Shown here: positions 24,577 to 35,600 of the stretch, one piece after another
Numbering within the stretch: position 1 is the stretch's first letter
How the letters are laid out: each line of letters begins with the position of its first letter
NCBI RefSeq assembly: GCF_026672425.1
Contig: NZ_JAPPRC010000006.1
Coordinates: 682,001-746,000 of the forward strand
Direction of reading: 5' to 3'
Length of the DNA stretch: 64,000 bases
From: Pannonibacter sp. SL95
GTDB lineage: Bacteria > Pseudomonadota > Alphaproteobacteria > Rhizobiales > Stappiaceae
Notes under the pieces: model-generated
What the model was told of the DNA's origin: nothing
The model's database searches: none
What the model saw: only the letters and a program-made list of their open reading frames with translations
Made by a program: the position numbers and the translations under genes

Positions 24577-26417
24577 CTCAATCCTCGTATGGTTACTCTG
24601 TTCATTGGCTTTGCGCCGATTTGCAGTTTGTTCAGTGCGTTTGGTACACCAGCGCCGGTCAAGCCGTGCATCTGGTTCCAGCCCGGTACAGGCCGTCCAG
24701 TACCAAGTGGGTTCTGCATTAATTCTCTGTAGCGGTCCTGCTGCGCCTTGGCCCGGACCTTCTCGTCATCCTGCGCCAGTGCTTCAGTCCAGTGGCGGCA
24801 GGCTGCAGCCACGGCATCAAGCCTGTCATCATGGATGAGCGAGCCCTTGTCTCGTGTTACGCGGGACATCTGCCAGAACAGGCTATAGGTAGAGCGAAGT
24901 TCCATAGGGTACTTCTGGATGCTCTCGTAGTCCTCGCGTAGGATATCCTCGTGCACCACGAACTTACCGCCGCCGATGATCGGCTCTAGCGTGTCGATGA
25001 TGCGAAGCTCTTTCTGACCGGTTTCCCAAATGTCCTCAATCGAGCAGCGATGCTTCTTCAGGAGTGTGGGTTGCCACGTGGTCGATAGAGCGCCGTTGCC
25101 GTAGTTCTTCTCGATACCGATGCTGTCGGGCTTCCACCGCTCAGCAACCGCCGTCAGGGCGTTCAGGGCGTCCTCTGTGATGCCACCGGGTACACCGCCC
25201 ACGGCGGCAAGGTAAATGCGTCCAGCGAGGAAGCCAGTGATGGCGTACGCGGTTTCGTCGCCATTGGTGCCGCCACCAGCGGGGTCAACATACATGTGCC
25301 AGCCAGTGATGCGCCCGAACTCGTCTGCGTTCGCCACGCGATACATCCGGTCCTTGTAGGGAGCACCGGGGATCGGCTCGATCAGACAGTTGTCTGTCCG
25401 GGCGAACTGCAGGAGCATTGGGGCGGATTTGTTCTCCCGGTCGAAAGCGAGCACGCGAAGCGATGCGAGCTTGAGCGGGAACCGGTTCTCGTCAGACAGC
25501 TTGGTCGACAGCATATGCTGTAGCTGGAAGTACGCGGCCCCTTGGTCGATCTCTTTCTTGATCAGGGCTGCATCGTCCAAAAGCACCGGGTCTGTCGGCT
25601 GACCTCGCTCGCCGGTCGGGCCTGCGCCCGATCCGAGCGAAGGATCACGGGCGAGCCTGACGGCTATGTACGGGGCGAGGTACTCGCCGTACTCAAGACG
25701 CTCCTTGGGCGTCGGGTACCGGCCCGGCCAAATACGAACGGAGAAACCACGGCCCGGCAGATCGTTGTACACGCTGTCGATGCTCTGCGGCGTCCCGAGA
25801 TACACGACATCACCTTTCGAGCAGATGGACGTGAAATCTCGGGTCAATAGTTGCAGGCGTTCGCGCTGCGTCTGCGTCTGGCTGTTCTTCTGGCTTTCGA
25901 TGTCATCGGCGATTAGAAGGTCAGCACGCTTACCCTGCATGTTCGACGTGATGCCGATACACCCGACAGAGGGTGACTTCTCAGGGCCTTTTAGGCTGTG
26001 GTGGATGTCGTACGCCTTGACGCTCTCGCGGTCACCAGCGCCCCGATCAGGACGCAAGCATTCAAGCTCAGGCATCCCGTTGATGATCTGGATGATCCAG
26101 TTCGCGATTTCGGTAGCCATGTCGCCACCTGCTGAGATGATCAGCACTCGCGTTGCGGGGTTGTGAATGATGCGCCACACTGCGTATGCAGCCGTGACCG
26201 TAGTCTTGGCCTGACCGCGCTGCGCCTGCACCATTCTGTATTGAGGTCCGTATGCAACATACTGGCCGATATCGATCTGCAGTTCAGTGCAGGTGAAGCC
26301 TAGGAGGTCTTCGATGACATCGATCAGGAAGTCTTCAAACTTGGCATAGTGTTCTTGCAGAAGCTCAAGCTGTTGCCACCGCGCTAGAGCCTCGTCTGCT
26401 CCTTCGCGGATAGACAT
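24573..26417 (-). CDS. Terminase large subunit (T7 gp19-like)
   Basis: 614 residues; DNA-packaging motor ATPase with C-terminal nuclease. Seen: Walker A-like 'VQAQRGQAKTTVTAAYAVW' (about 85), Walker B 'RADLLIADDIE' (about 168) and C-terminal acidic residues of the RNase H-like nuclease ('YVDPAGGGTNGDETAYAITG', 'LIHDDRLDAVA'). Length matches T7 gp19 (about 586). It follows the small terminase gene by 66 bp, as in T7. It acts with the portal protein to package the linear genome. Confidence 0.95.
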   Translation of the reverse strand: MSIREGADEALARWQQLELLQEHYAKFEDFLIDVIEDLLGFTCTELQIDIGQYVAYGPQYRMVQAQRGQAKTTVTAAYAVWRIIHNPATRVLIISAGGDMATEIANWIIQIINGMPELECLRPDRGAGDRESVKAYDIHHSLKGPEKSPSVGCIGITSNMQGKRADLLIADDIESQKNSQTQTQRERLQLLTRDFTSICSKGDVVYLGTPQSIDSVYNDLPGRGFSVRIWPGRYPTPKERLEYGEYLAPYIAVRLARDPSLGSGAGPTGERGQPTDPVLLDDAALIKKEIDQGAAYFQLQHMLSTKLSDENRFPLKLASLRVLAFDRENKSAPMLLQFARTDNCLIEPIPGAPYKDRMYRVANADEFGRITGWHMYVDPAGGGTNGDETAYAITGFLAGRIYLAAVGGVPGGITEDALNALTAVAERWKPDSIGIEKNYGNGALSTTWQPTLLKKHRCSIEDIWETGQKELRIIDTLEPIIGGGKFVVHEDILREDYESIQKYPMELRSTYSLFWQMSRVTRDKGSLIHDDRLDAVAAACRHWTEALAQDDEKVRAKAQQDRYRELMQNPLGTGRPVPGWNQMHGLTGAGVPNALNKLQIGAKPMNRVTIRGLR

Positions 26418-26483
26418 GTTCTTCCTCTGTAGTATTTGATGGGTACACCTAGAAGCACCAGTTGGTGCCGATGCTCCTAGCGT

Positions 26484-26801
26484 TTACTCATCTGTATCGA
26501 TGAATGGGACAACGTTGCCTACGCGGGCCTTGCGCTTTGCACGCTTGGCCTCTAGTGCGGTCTGCAGTTCAGACATGGTGTTCCCTTCTTCGGGTGCGCA
26601 TGTCACATTGTTGTCCTTGACGAACTTGACCATCACAGAGAGAAGCGGTGCTGGTACCTCTGGCGGTACAATCGCATTCTCGTCTGCGGGGTCGTATGCT
26701 GCCTGTGCAAGCTCGATCTGTTCGAGCGCGGTCAGCATGATCTCTGTGATTTTGTTGTGCAGGTCGCCAATGCGGCCTACTTTTGCGGGTCCTTTAGCCA
26801 T
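26484..26801 (-). CDS. Terminase small subunit (T7 gp18-like)
   Basis: 105 residues, mostly helical, acidic end ('NVVPFIDTDE'). Position between holin and large terminase is exactly the T7 gene 17.5-18-19 order. It overlaps the holin gene by 8 bp. Sequence similarity alone would be weak; assignment rests on size and order. Confidence 0.8.
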   Translation of the reverse strand: MAKGPAKVGRIGDLHNKITEIMLTALEQIELAQAAYDPADENAIVPPEVPAPLLSVMVKFVKDNNVTCAPEEGNTMSELQTALEAKRAKRKARVGNVVPFIDTDE

Positions 26802-26988
26802 CGTCTTTATCCTTCTTATTTCGGATGGTCCGTACGAGGTTCACGACCTCCTGAGTGATCCGAAGCATCAGTAGCAAGAAGCCACCGAATGCCATCAGAT
26901 CACCCATGTAGAGGCTGAAGAGGGAGATGATGTAACTAGTTGCTGCACCCAAGTAGTATTGAATAGTCTGCACGGGTGCAGCCTCCAT
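26794..26988 (-). CDS. Class II holin-like small membrane protein
   Basis: 64 residues starting 'MEAAPVQTIQYYLGAATSYI'. Two hydrophobic stretches (about 11-27 and 28-46) and a charged C-terminus 'RTIRNKKDKDDG' match class II holins such as T7 gp17.5. It is 4 bp after the tail-fibre stop. The holin is at the late end while endolysin and spanins are near the other end of the prophage. Confidence 0.75.
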   Translation of the reverse strand: MEAAPVQTIQYYLGAATSYIISLFSLYMGDLMAFGGFLLLMLRITQEVVNLVRTIRNKKDKDDG

Positions 26989-26992
26989 TGGG

Positions 26993-29353
26993 TTACGGCT
27001 TGTAGAAGCCTGAGATGACAAGTTTCGCACCGTTTCCTGCCGGGTAGCTGTTGTCGTAGTTTCCGACGAGCGCCACACCGGAGTTCGTCGGTACGGTTAC
27101 GTGCAGCACCTTGCCGGTCGTTGCAGTCTCGCGTCCATTCATCTGGAAGGGCACAGAGCCCGAGTTGACAGGAAGCGTGAACCGTACGTCGTTTGCGGCG
27201 GTGCCATTGGTAGTGACTGTGATTTCGACGTTCACGAACACCGTGTCTCCGTCGCGGCGATACCGGCCCGTAGCAGATACCGATCCGAACGATCCGCTCT
27301 GTGCAGTCACGGTCGGCGTATAGTTCCGCCATACAGGTGCCTTGATCGTGCCGGAGCCCGTGAATTTGTTGGTCGCACTGGTCTTCGGCTCAGAGAGCAG
27401 AACAAGCTCGTTTCCTGCGTCAACACCGAACTCGCCTGCACCGAAGGATGCAGCGTCGATTGCGACGGATCGGCTAGAGCCTACGACAACGCGGTTGCCT
27501 GTGCCGTTGATGGCGACGAGGGACCCGCTTGTGTATTGACCGTACAGGTCGCCAATATGGACATGAGAGTTCGTGCCGAGCAGCCACATGAATGCTTCGT
27601 TGGTGATACCACCAGCAGCGGCATTCGGATCGGATGCCATGTACAGGTGACCGAAGCGGAAGTCCGTACCGGCGTTGCCGGGGTTTGTCAGGACGCCTAC
27701 GCCGCAGTTGTCTGCACCGAACAGGTCAATGCTGATCTTACTTGCGGCACCGGTCGGCAAGCTTCCGACTGCAGCCTGACTGTACGCGCTGAGTGCGCGG
27801 AATGCGCCCCACGAGAACAGACGCCCGATCTTCGGGTTGTCTACGCGACCGAACAGGTAGGCTGACAGGTTGTTTCGGATGTAGCTGATGACGTTCTGGT
27901 CAGCCGAGTAGAACGGCCACCAGTGGATCTGGTCGAGGTACAGACTGTCGAGACAGTGCGTAGCATCGATACCTACCTTGAATGGCTGACCCGTCACACG
28001 GTTCACGAAGATACGACCGCTGTTTGCGGAGTTAGACTGCCGACCCTGAATACGGATAGCCCGTGTCGGGTTGATGAAGTGGCAGTCCTCAATGAGGATG
28101 TCCTGTCCACCTTCGATCAGAACGTCGAAGCCGTGATCAGCCGGAGCCCAACCAGCGCCGACAGCAGGCTGCGTACGCTTGAAGTTCATGCCCCGGATGG
28201 ACCTAGCGCCGACGTTATCGGAGTTCGTGATGCCAACGCCGGAGTGCGTGAAGTGCAGGGTGCTGTACTTGGAATAGCCAGCGCCAGCGGCCTTGCCGTT
28301 TCCGACGATATGTGCGCCTTCAGGCCACGTGATCGTGCTGCCGAGGGCAATGGTACCGCCCGGAATGTGCAGAGCTTCACCGACAGCGCCAACCTCGTTC
28401 AAGGCGGTCTGCAGGGTGCTTGCGTTGTCGTTCTGACCCGTCAGGTCAACGCCGCCCCAGTCCCGAATATCGGCCTGCTCAAAAAGCTTTTCCTTGAGGA
28501 TGCGGGGGGCCTGCGAAGCCCATTTGCCAGCAATGGTGCTGTCCTGCTTCAGGAAGTCGGCGATTGCCGCAGTCACGGCGGTCGATACCGGCTTGTTCAT
28601 GTCGGACGTGTTGTCAACGTTTGACAGACCAACCTCGCTTTTGGTATGCGTGTGGCCCGTGTTCGACTTGCCAGCCAGCGCCGTGTTTACGGCGGCTGTG
28701 TCAGCCTTTAGACCGAGCGCGGAATTCACGTCAGCCGTGTTAGCCTTCAGGTTCAATGCCGCCTGCTGCGGATTTGAAACCGGCTTGTCGGCGTCTGCCG
28801 TGTTGTCGACGTTAGCGAGACCGACCTGCTCCTTCGTGTGCGTATGCGCCGAGGGCGGGAACGATACCGGCTTGTCAACGACCTGCGACCAAGTAGGCGC
28901 GTCGATGACAGCGATTGCGTCGTTAACTGCCTGCTCGAATGCAGTGTAGTCTGTACGCAGTTCCTGTACGTCGTCTTGTAGTTCCGCAACATCAAGGTTG
29001 CGCAATTCTTCTGCGTCGAGAAGTTCGTGCAGTTTGTACCAAAGCTGAAGGTCAGCCCCGTCGAGATTGTCTTCTGTGATGACGGCTCCCGTAGACCAGT
29101 CCACGCGGCGCTCAACGTCAGAGACGCGCCTGCGGAATACAACTTCGTCACCGACGCCCGGAGCAGTTCCACCAACCTCAATGAGTTCGTTGGCAAGGAT
29201 CGTGAAGGGTCGGTAGAGCGGAGCGCCCGTACCATCAAGCTCGTTCGCAACGCGGACTGTAATATCGTCCGCGCTCACGAAGCCCATAGCGAAGGATACG
29301 GAGAAGGTTCGGTTAGAGCCGTCGCCAATGCGTGTTACAGTGGCGAGTGCCAT
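26993..29353 (-). CDS. Tail fibre protein with T7-type N-terminus and beta-helix body
   Basis: 786 residues. Residues about 1-150 match the T7 gp17 virion-attachment domain ('VTRIGDGSNRTFSVSFAMGF', 'RRRVSDVERRVDWS'). Two 'HTHTK..VGL.NVDNT.D..KPVS' repeats (about 168-265) form a shaft. Residues about 300-600 begin 'DIRDWGGVDLTGQNDNAST' and look like a pectate-lyase beta-helix, which may bind or cleave host polysaccharide. The C-terminal 120 residues form a separate beta-rich head. Promoter copy E is 23 bp upstream. This protein decides host range. Confidence 0.92.
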   Translation of the reverse strand: MALATVTRIGDGSNRTFSVSFAMGFVSADDITVRVANELDGTGAPLYRPFTILANELIEVGGTAPGVGDEVVFRRRVSDVERRVDWSTGAVITEDNLDGADLQLWYKLHELLDAEELRNLDVAELQDDVQELRTDYTAFEQAVNDAIAVIDAPTWSQVVDKPVSFPPSAHTHTKEQVGLANVDNTADADKPVSNPQQAALNLKANTADVNSALGLKADTAAVNTALAGKSNTGHTHTKSEVGLSNVDNTSDMNKPVSTAVTAAIADFLKQDSTIAGKWASQAPRILKEKLFEQADIRDWGGVDLTGQNDNASTLQTALNEVGAVGEALHIPGGTIALGSTITWPEGAHIVGNGKAAGAGYSKYSTLHFTHSGVGITNSDNVGARSIRGMNFKRTQPAVGAGWAPADHGFDVLIEGGQDILIEDCHFINPTRAIRIQGRQSNSANSGRIFVNRVTGQPFKVGIDATHCLDSLYLDQIHWWPFYSADQNVISYIRNNLSAYLFGRVDNPKIGRLFSWGAFRALSAYSQAAVGSLPTGAASKISIDLFGADNCGVGVLTNPGNAGTDFRFGHLYMASDPNAAAGGITNEAFMWLLGTNSHVHIGDLYGQYTSGSLVAINGTGNRVVVGSSRSVAIDAASFGAGEFGVDAGNELVLLSEPKTSATNKFTGSGTIKAPVWRNYTPTVTAQSGSFGSVSATGRYRRDGDTVFVNVEITVTTNGTAANDVRFTLPVNSGSVPFQMNGRETATTGKVLHVTVPTNSGVALVGNYDNSYPAGNGAKLVISGFYKP

Positions 29354-29375
29354 GGAATATCCCTTTCCTGTTATT

Positions 29376-29390
29376 TCTAATAGGAGGGGT
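29376..29390 (-). promoter_or_regulatory. Phage RNA polymerase promoter-like motif, copy E
   Basis: Exact ACCCCTCCTATTAGA on the minus strand followed by AATAACAGGAAAGGG and the tail-fibre start. It lies in the 55-bp gap between the internal virion gene and the tail-fibre gene. Confidence 0.75.
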
Positions 29391-29408
29391 CATGGCACTC
29401 GCTCTGTA

Positions 29409-32400
29409 TCAGTCCTTCATTGCATTCCACATGTAGGAAAATCCGTACAGGTTGCCGACGATCGGCAGGGCTTGTAGGGCGTAGATGTCGCTGTTGCTAT
29501 GGCGGTCAAGCTGCACCTTCTGCATGGCAGATGGGGCGTGCAGCATACGGTTCAGCGTAGGAAGTGCTGCAGGAACGGCGATGACGCCAGCGTCCACACC
29601 ACGTGCGTACTCGTTGAACTTCAGGTTATCCATGCCGAGCATAGAGGCTACAGGATCGGTCCACATTGGTATCCAACCTGTCAGGTTCGACATACCGAAT
29701 GCACGCTTCACTAGGTCTTCGCTGTCGCGTCCATTGATACCGTCCTTCGCAGCCACGACTGCACCGGCAGTGATCATCGACGCGATGAACGCGGCAACGG
29801 TTTCCTTGTCGGCAATGCGGGCATGGCGCATGAACTGCTTCTGGATGGCGAGCATCGGGAAGCTCTTTAGGTGCCACATGAGGGCCATCAGTCCGTTCTT
29901 GTGGAACAGGACCGAGCTTTCGCCAGCGAGCGCCCTCTGCACAACTTGGTTCATGTGCCTGTTGATCGCGTAGGTGAACTCGTCAACGTCCTTGTCGGAC
30001 CACTTCTGGAAGTTCAGCTTGTGCAGGTGGTTGTCTTTGAACTCCACCGTGCCGTTAGCAACGTACGTCTCTAGCTTCTTCGCCAGTGCATCAGAGATGC
30101 CCCAGTCTGCAAAGCGGTCAGTAGACGCCTTATCGATGCCAGACAGGTGACGGAACAGTTTGTCTGTAGCAGAGGTGACAGCAATCCGCTGCTGAATGTT
30201 ACGTACACTGTTGAAGCCAGACAGGTAGCCCTGCAGGCGCTGGCCCTTGTCGAGTAGGAAGTCTGTAGCGTCCCACACGGCACGCTTCTCTCCGACCTGC
30301 AGCCGGTCGCTGTCTAGGTCGAAGTCATCACGGAACAGGCGTTCTTCAGGCACCAGCACGTGCATGTGCTTGAGTTCCTGCGCAAGCGGGCTCTCGGTGT
30401 CATTCAGCAGGCGACGGAACTCCGTACCCGCATGACGCATCCACACGTCCCAACCTACAGCAGCGACCTGCACGCCGGTCTCTGCGATCTGCGTCAATCC
30501 AAGCTGGTTCAGCAGGGCAAGGTTCGTCAGCTTCTTGATCCGGCTGACTGCCGGGTCCAGACCGCCAGCGATTGGACCGCCCTCGAAATACGAGAACACC
30601 CCGTCCAGAAACTCCCGAGAGAGCTTGTCCGTGCCCCATGGCGTCCTGTTCGTCCAGCATGGCCTTTACAACGGCGTTCCGTGTCGCCTTGTCGGGAATA
30701 CCCTTCCGGGCGAGCGCCGCCTGTCCTGCGGTCCTTCTGGCCCGGCGAGACAGCATGTGCTCAACGCGGAGGTCGACAAGATCGCGGATGTTGATACCGT
30801 TGCTCGCGGTGAAGCGTAGATCGATGTCAACGCGGTTCTTGGTCTGACCTGCCTGTCCACGCTCAGCCATTGCGCCGCTCAGCTTGTCGATGAGCTTCTT
30901 TGCCTCGTACTGCGACACGCCATTGGATGTCAGTGTTTCTTCGAGGAAGTCGCGACCGTCCTGCTGCAGGATGCCGATCAGGTTCGTATCCACGTCCTTG
31001 TCGCTGCTGCGTGCCCGGTTCACGACGGCACGTGCCCACTTCACAGCGTCCACGTCATCGAAGACGCCGGGCAGGGTGTGCTTGTAGCCGTCAGCGATAG
31101 CGCGGATCAGGTCGTCCTTCTTCACGCCAGAGCGCAGGAGCTTGGTCATCTGTGCGCCAGACCAGCGTTGTGGGAAATAGCCAGACTGGTGAGTAAGGTT
31201 CTCGTAGCCTTTGACAGAGGTCTCACCGGGCTTGCCCTTGCCGATCTCGATGTCGGTAGCAGACCAGCGGTCAACGGCATCAGCAGCGGCCTTGACTGCA
31301 GGGTGTACGGCACGCTGAGCATTTGCCCCGTCGTAGTAGCGAGCCTGTAGTTCCATCACGACTTCCGTGTCGAACTGTCTGCGGATGTCATCGCGTGCTT
31401 CAGCAGCCATGCGTCCAAAATTGTGGTGCTCTTTCGCCCACAGCTTGTACTGCGTCGGGTACTCGGTCATCACGTCAGCCAGAGCCTTACGCTCGTAGTG
31501 GTGCATGATCATTGCCCCTGACGAGTTGTTCCGTACGATGCCAGATGCGCTTTCCAGCATGTCGTAGGCGAACTTCTGCGCCGTAACGACGCCGGAACTC
31601 ATCATCTTGTCGAAGTCGGTGTGCAAGCCGAGCTTGCCCTGTATGTTGTGGAAGTTAGCTGCAGCGTTCCCGAGGCCCTTGTTCTTCGTATACAGGTTCC
31701 CGAGGTCGCCGGAGTAGTCGCTCGGGATGCCGGTATCTTCCGCCCATTTGTAGGCCCCGTCGATCAGGTCTTGTGACGTACGCGACGCATAGTCTGCGAT
31801 GTCGTCTACGAGGTTCGCAGAGGCCGTCTGTGCTGCGCCGACTGAGCCTGTACCTGCCTGTGCAAGCCACGGGTCGTCATTCGCGAAGGTCCGGTCGTTA
31901 GGATGCACAGAGGTACGCGGCGCACCGTCAGCCACGCTCTGTCGGAGTTCTTCCTTGGCTGCAGCGATACTGTCGTTCGCGGCCCTACCAGACTTGGCGA
32001 AGACGCCACCGACAGCGCCGAAGCCCATACCGGCGAGCGCGGCCATTGGGACGTTCTGCCAATCTCCTGTGGTGCTCACGCTCTCGCCGAGTGCCACAAC
32101 ACCAGTGCTGATAGCTGTACCGGCAGCAGCGCCCTTGGCGACCCGCATACCGAGGCTTGCGGCTTTAACCCCGGCACCGCCCATGAGGGCGAGCGGGGCG
32201 TCTACGTCAACGATACCGGCGATCAGCCCGGCGATGAATGGGCGCACGCCGGTCTGGCGGCTGATGCGTTCCTGCTTCTCCATCTGCTCCCGCATATCCA
32301 TGAGGATCGCATCTGCCTCGTTCCGGTTGTCGGCGAGCATGAACTGCTTGCGGAACTCGTTCGGGATCAGGTTCTTGTGTTCTTCAATGTAGCTGTCTGC

Positions 32401-32640
32401 GTGGTACGCGGTAGGGTCGCCTTCTATCAGGCTCCGCTGACCGGCCTTGTACAGTTGGTACGCAGTGTTGTCTCCGCTTGTGAAGCGGTCTGAAACTTGT
32501 TGTCCGAAGCTGGCTGCGTTTGCGTCTGCGTCGGCCTGCACTTCGTGCGAGAGGGTCTGTCCACCGAAGCCGTCCTGTTCCGAAACCTTCATCAGTCCGG
32601 GGATCTTGCGCGGCTCCTGTACGATCTGTTCTTCCATCAT
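29409..32640 (-). pseudogene. gp16-like internal virion protein gene with a frameshift
   Basis: Two frames that together give about 1,075 residues. The first runs from 32640 ('MMEEQIVQEPRKIPGLMKVS') and is protein-like to about residue 667, then becomes Arg-rich shadow sequence. The second continues protein-like from about 30634 to 29409. The switch lies at a GGGG run (30634-30637). With one G fewer the reading becomes 'QDAMGTDKLSREFLDGVFSY' without a break. Position matches T7 gene 16, whose product is ejected into the cell with the DNA. No transglycosylase motif seen. It could be a sequencing error, a real mutation or programmed frameshifting. Confidence 0.75.
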
Positions 32641-32649
32641 GTCTCCTGT

Positions 32650-32677
32650 GGCCCGCCCATCCGTAGACAGGCGGGCC
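32650..32677. other. 8-bp GC hairpin between internal virion genes
   Basis: GGCCCGCC (32650-32657) pairs with GGCGGGCC (32670-32677). The T tract (TTTGTGT) is on the plus-strand side, opposite to gene direction. It may be a processing hairpin or block antisense transcription. Confidence 0.5.
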
Positions 32678-32683
32678 TTTGTG

Positions 32684-35600
32684 TCAGCGCTGGTCTCCCT
32701 CTGCCATGCGCTCGAAGCCGGAGCCGAGTACCGAGAGGCCGGTAGCCGTTCCGCTTACTGCGCTGTTGATCAGGGTGTCCCATGCACTGGGCTTGTTCAT
32801 GTGCTCGACGTACGCCTTGCCGATCTCTGCGGCGTCCACGACCTGCGGTCTGCCGAGCGGCTGGCCGGGGTAGTCGGGGTGGTCGATGTCGAAGGTGAAT
32901 GTGTTCATTACCGGGTCGTAGTCCGTGTAGATCCGCGAGGACCCGCCAAGCATGTCTTCTGACCAGAAGGTGCCGAACATCTGCGTGTCGTTTCCGTAGG
33001 TCTGCAGGAACCACTGTACCGCCTTGTCAGGGCCGAACTCTCCGTAGCCGTCAACACCCATGCGCCGCTCAAGCGGAACGCCGTCTGTGAGGATCAGTGA
33101 GCCTTGGACGAATGCACCGTTGCGCATCAGGTCCGTCTTCGCCCGCTCAATGGCAACCTTTGCCGGTGTGCCGGGATGAGCGGTGGCGTACAGGTCGGCA
33201 CGCTCCTTGAGGTAAGCACCGGCCCGCGCGTGGTTCACTGGATCGGAGAACGCCTCGCTTGCACCGTCAGGACGCTGCAGCAGGTACGTAGCCACTGACG
33301 GCAGGGTCCGTTCCAAGTAGCCGGGCTCTGCCATATCTGCCATGGCCTCGGTAACGCTCGTGTTGATCAGGTCTCGGTTCTCCACCATCTTGGAAATCTT
33401 CTGTTCCGGGGTGTCGAACGGCTGGTTCATCAGGCTGTGTGCCCGGACAAGCGCCTGCTCTGCAGACATGTTTCCGCTGTCAAGCATGTACGCCGTCTCA
33501 AAGAAGTGCTCGACATAATCGTCACCGATCAGGCTCTTGATGTAAGACCTCGGAATATCAGGGGTCGTCTTGAGCACCTGCAGTGCCGAGTACGCTGACA
33601 CTGCAGCCGGGTCCAGCTTGCCGGTTTTGTCTTGGATGTCGCCGAGCAGCGCACCACGTATCTGATCCTGCATCTGCGTGTCGACCACGTTGTGCTTTGA
33701 CAGTTCCCTGTACGTGTCTCGTAGGATGCCTGCAGAGGCTTCCTCCTGCGACATGTTCTGCTCTGCGATCTGCTTAGTGTAGAACTCTGTCCAGCGATCC
33801 TTGACGACCTGCACCCCGTATTCCTTGGCGCTGATGCGCTCAGTCTGTCCAGAGGCGTTCTTGGTCTCAATGGTACCGGTCACGCGGTTCAGACCGACGC
33901 CAGAGGAAATGGCCTTGTCGACATCAGCAGCGATAGACGCATTGCGCTGCGCCTTCTCTGCGGCCGATTTTGCACCGCTACGCAGGCTGTCCTGATACGA
34001 CTGGTCGAGTTGGAAGATGTCAGTCACGAGCTTCTGCACGTCACGCTCAGTAGCGCCGTACTTCTCAGCGAGTGCCTGACCCTTCGCAGCAGTCTTGGTG
34101 AAGTCAGTCAATGCTCCGCTCTTGATCTGCTGGTAGAGCATCCCGACCTCGCCGAGAAAGGCGGTGTTGTTGAAGACCGAGTTGTCCTTCTTCTCTCGGC
34201 TGCGGATAGTAGATGCTGCGGACGCGGCCAGCGACTGGGCTGCAGCGTCAGACAGTTCGTCAGATGCAACGCGCTTGTCGATGTCGGCCATCAGCACAGT
34301 GAGATCGTCGCCTTCCTCTGCACGCTTCAGGATGTCCGCTTTCCACAGTTCGCGGTCTGCGTCGAACTTGTTCAGGCGGTCGTTGTTCCATTTGGTCTGC
34401 GCGGCGTTGATCTTGGCGATTTCAGACGGGCCAGCTCCTAGGGCATTCAAGATGCCGTAGCCACCGGCGTCCGTGAACCAATCCCCATTGTCTGCAGCGA
34501 ACTGAGATATAGCGGCTTGCACGAACACGTCGAGCTTGTCTTCGTTGCTCAACCCTTGGTATCCAGCCAGAAGCTCGTTAAGCTCTGTCGTGCCGCCCTG
34601 TGCGATCATAGGTGTATCGGCAACGCCTTCATCCACAGCGGCAACGTTGTCGAAGTCGCCTGTCTTGATCGTGAACAGGTCGAACGCTTGTCCGATGCGA
34701 TCTGCGTTGTCGCTGCCGATGTCCAGCCCGAGGACATCCGCGAACTGCTGGACGTTCTCTGCGCTCTCGTACGGCTCCGGGCGGCGCTCGCCGCTGCGGT
34801 CTCCGTTCGTCTTACCGATGAACACATGCCCACCGATGCGGATCTCTCCACCGCTGCGCTGCTTTTCTTCCTCGTACCATGTCGGTAGCTTGTTCGACTG
34901 ATGTCCTTGCTTGATCAACAGGTCCATACCTGCAGGGCTGAAGTAGTGCGTGGCACCGCCTGTCGGGTCGACGTGACGACCGGCCATCACTGTGTCGAAG
35001 ATTTCACCGGCCTTGTCGTACAGCTTGCCTTCCTTGGTATCGACGGCATCATTGCCGCCTGCGCCGAGGTTCCAAGCAGAGAAGGCGTTCGGCTGCAGGG
35101 CCACGCCAGCAATACTGGTCGGCCACCGGCCATCAAGTGCCCGGTTTCGGAGAACGTGGGCTACAGCGGCCATGCCTTCTGCGCCTTCGGCTCCTGCCTC
35201 GCCGAGCATCGTCCTGATCGCAATGTCGCGGTCACGGGTGCTAGGCTGCATTACCGGGGCTACGATCCTGTCAGAGACAGCAAGATCGCTGCCAGCGGGC
35301 CTGTAAGAGGCGCTGTCGGATACGGTCCCGGTGGAGAGCAGGGTTTGCATGAAGGACGCCTTGCGGCGGTCACGGTTGTATTCGTTCTGCTTGACCGACT
35401 GCGTGTGCACGAGCTTCTGCATCGTGTCCTCAAAGGACGCAATGGCGATCTTCTTCGCGTCAGGGTCTGTGATGCCGTCAAGCATTGATGCACGCTGAGA
35501 CTTCAACATCTCTTGGTACTGTACAGGGTCAGTAGACGAGTGCTCCTGCATGTTAATAAGCGATTGGCTGTACCAACTCTGCACCTTGTCTCGTGCTTCG

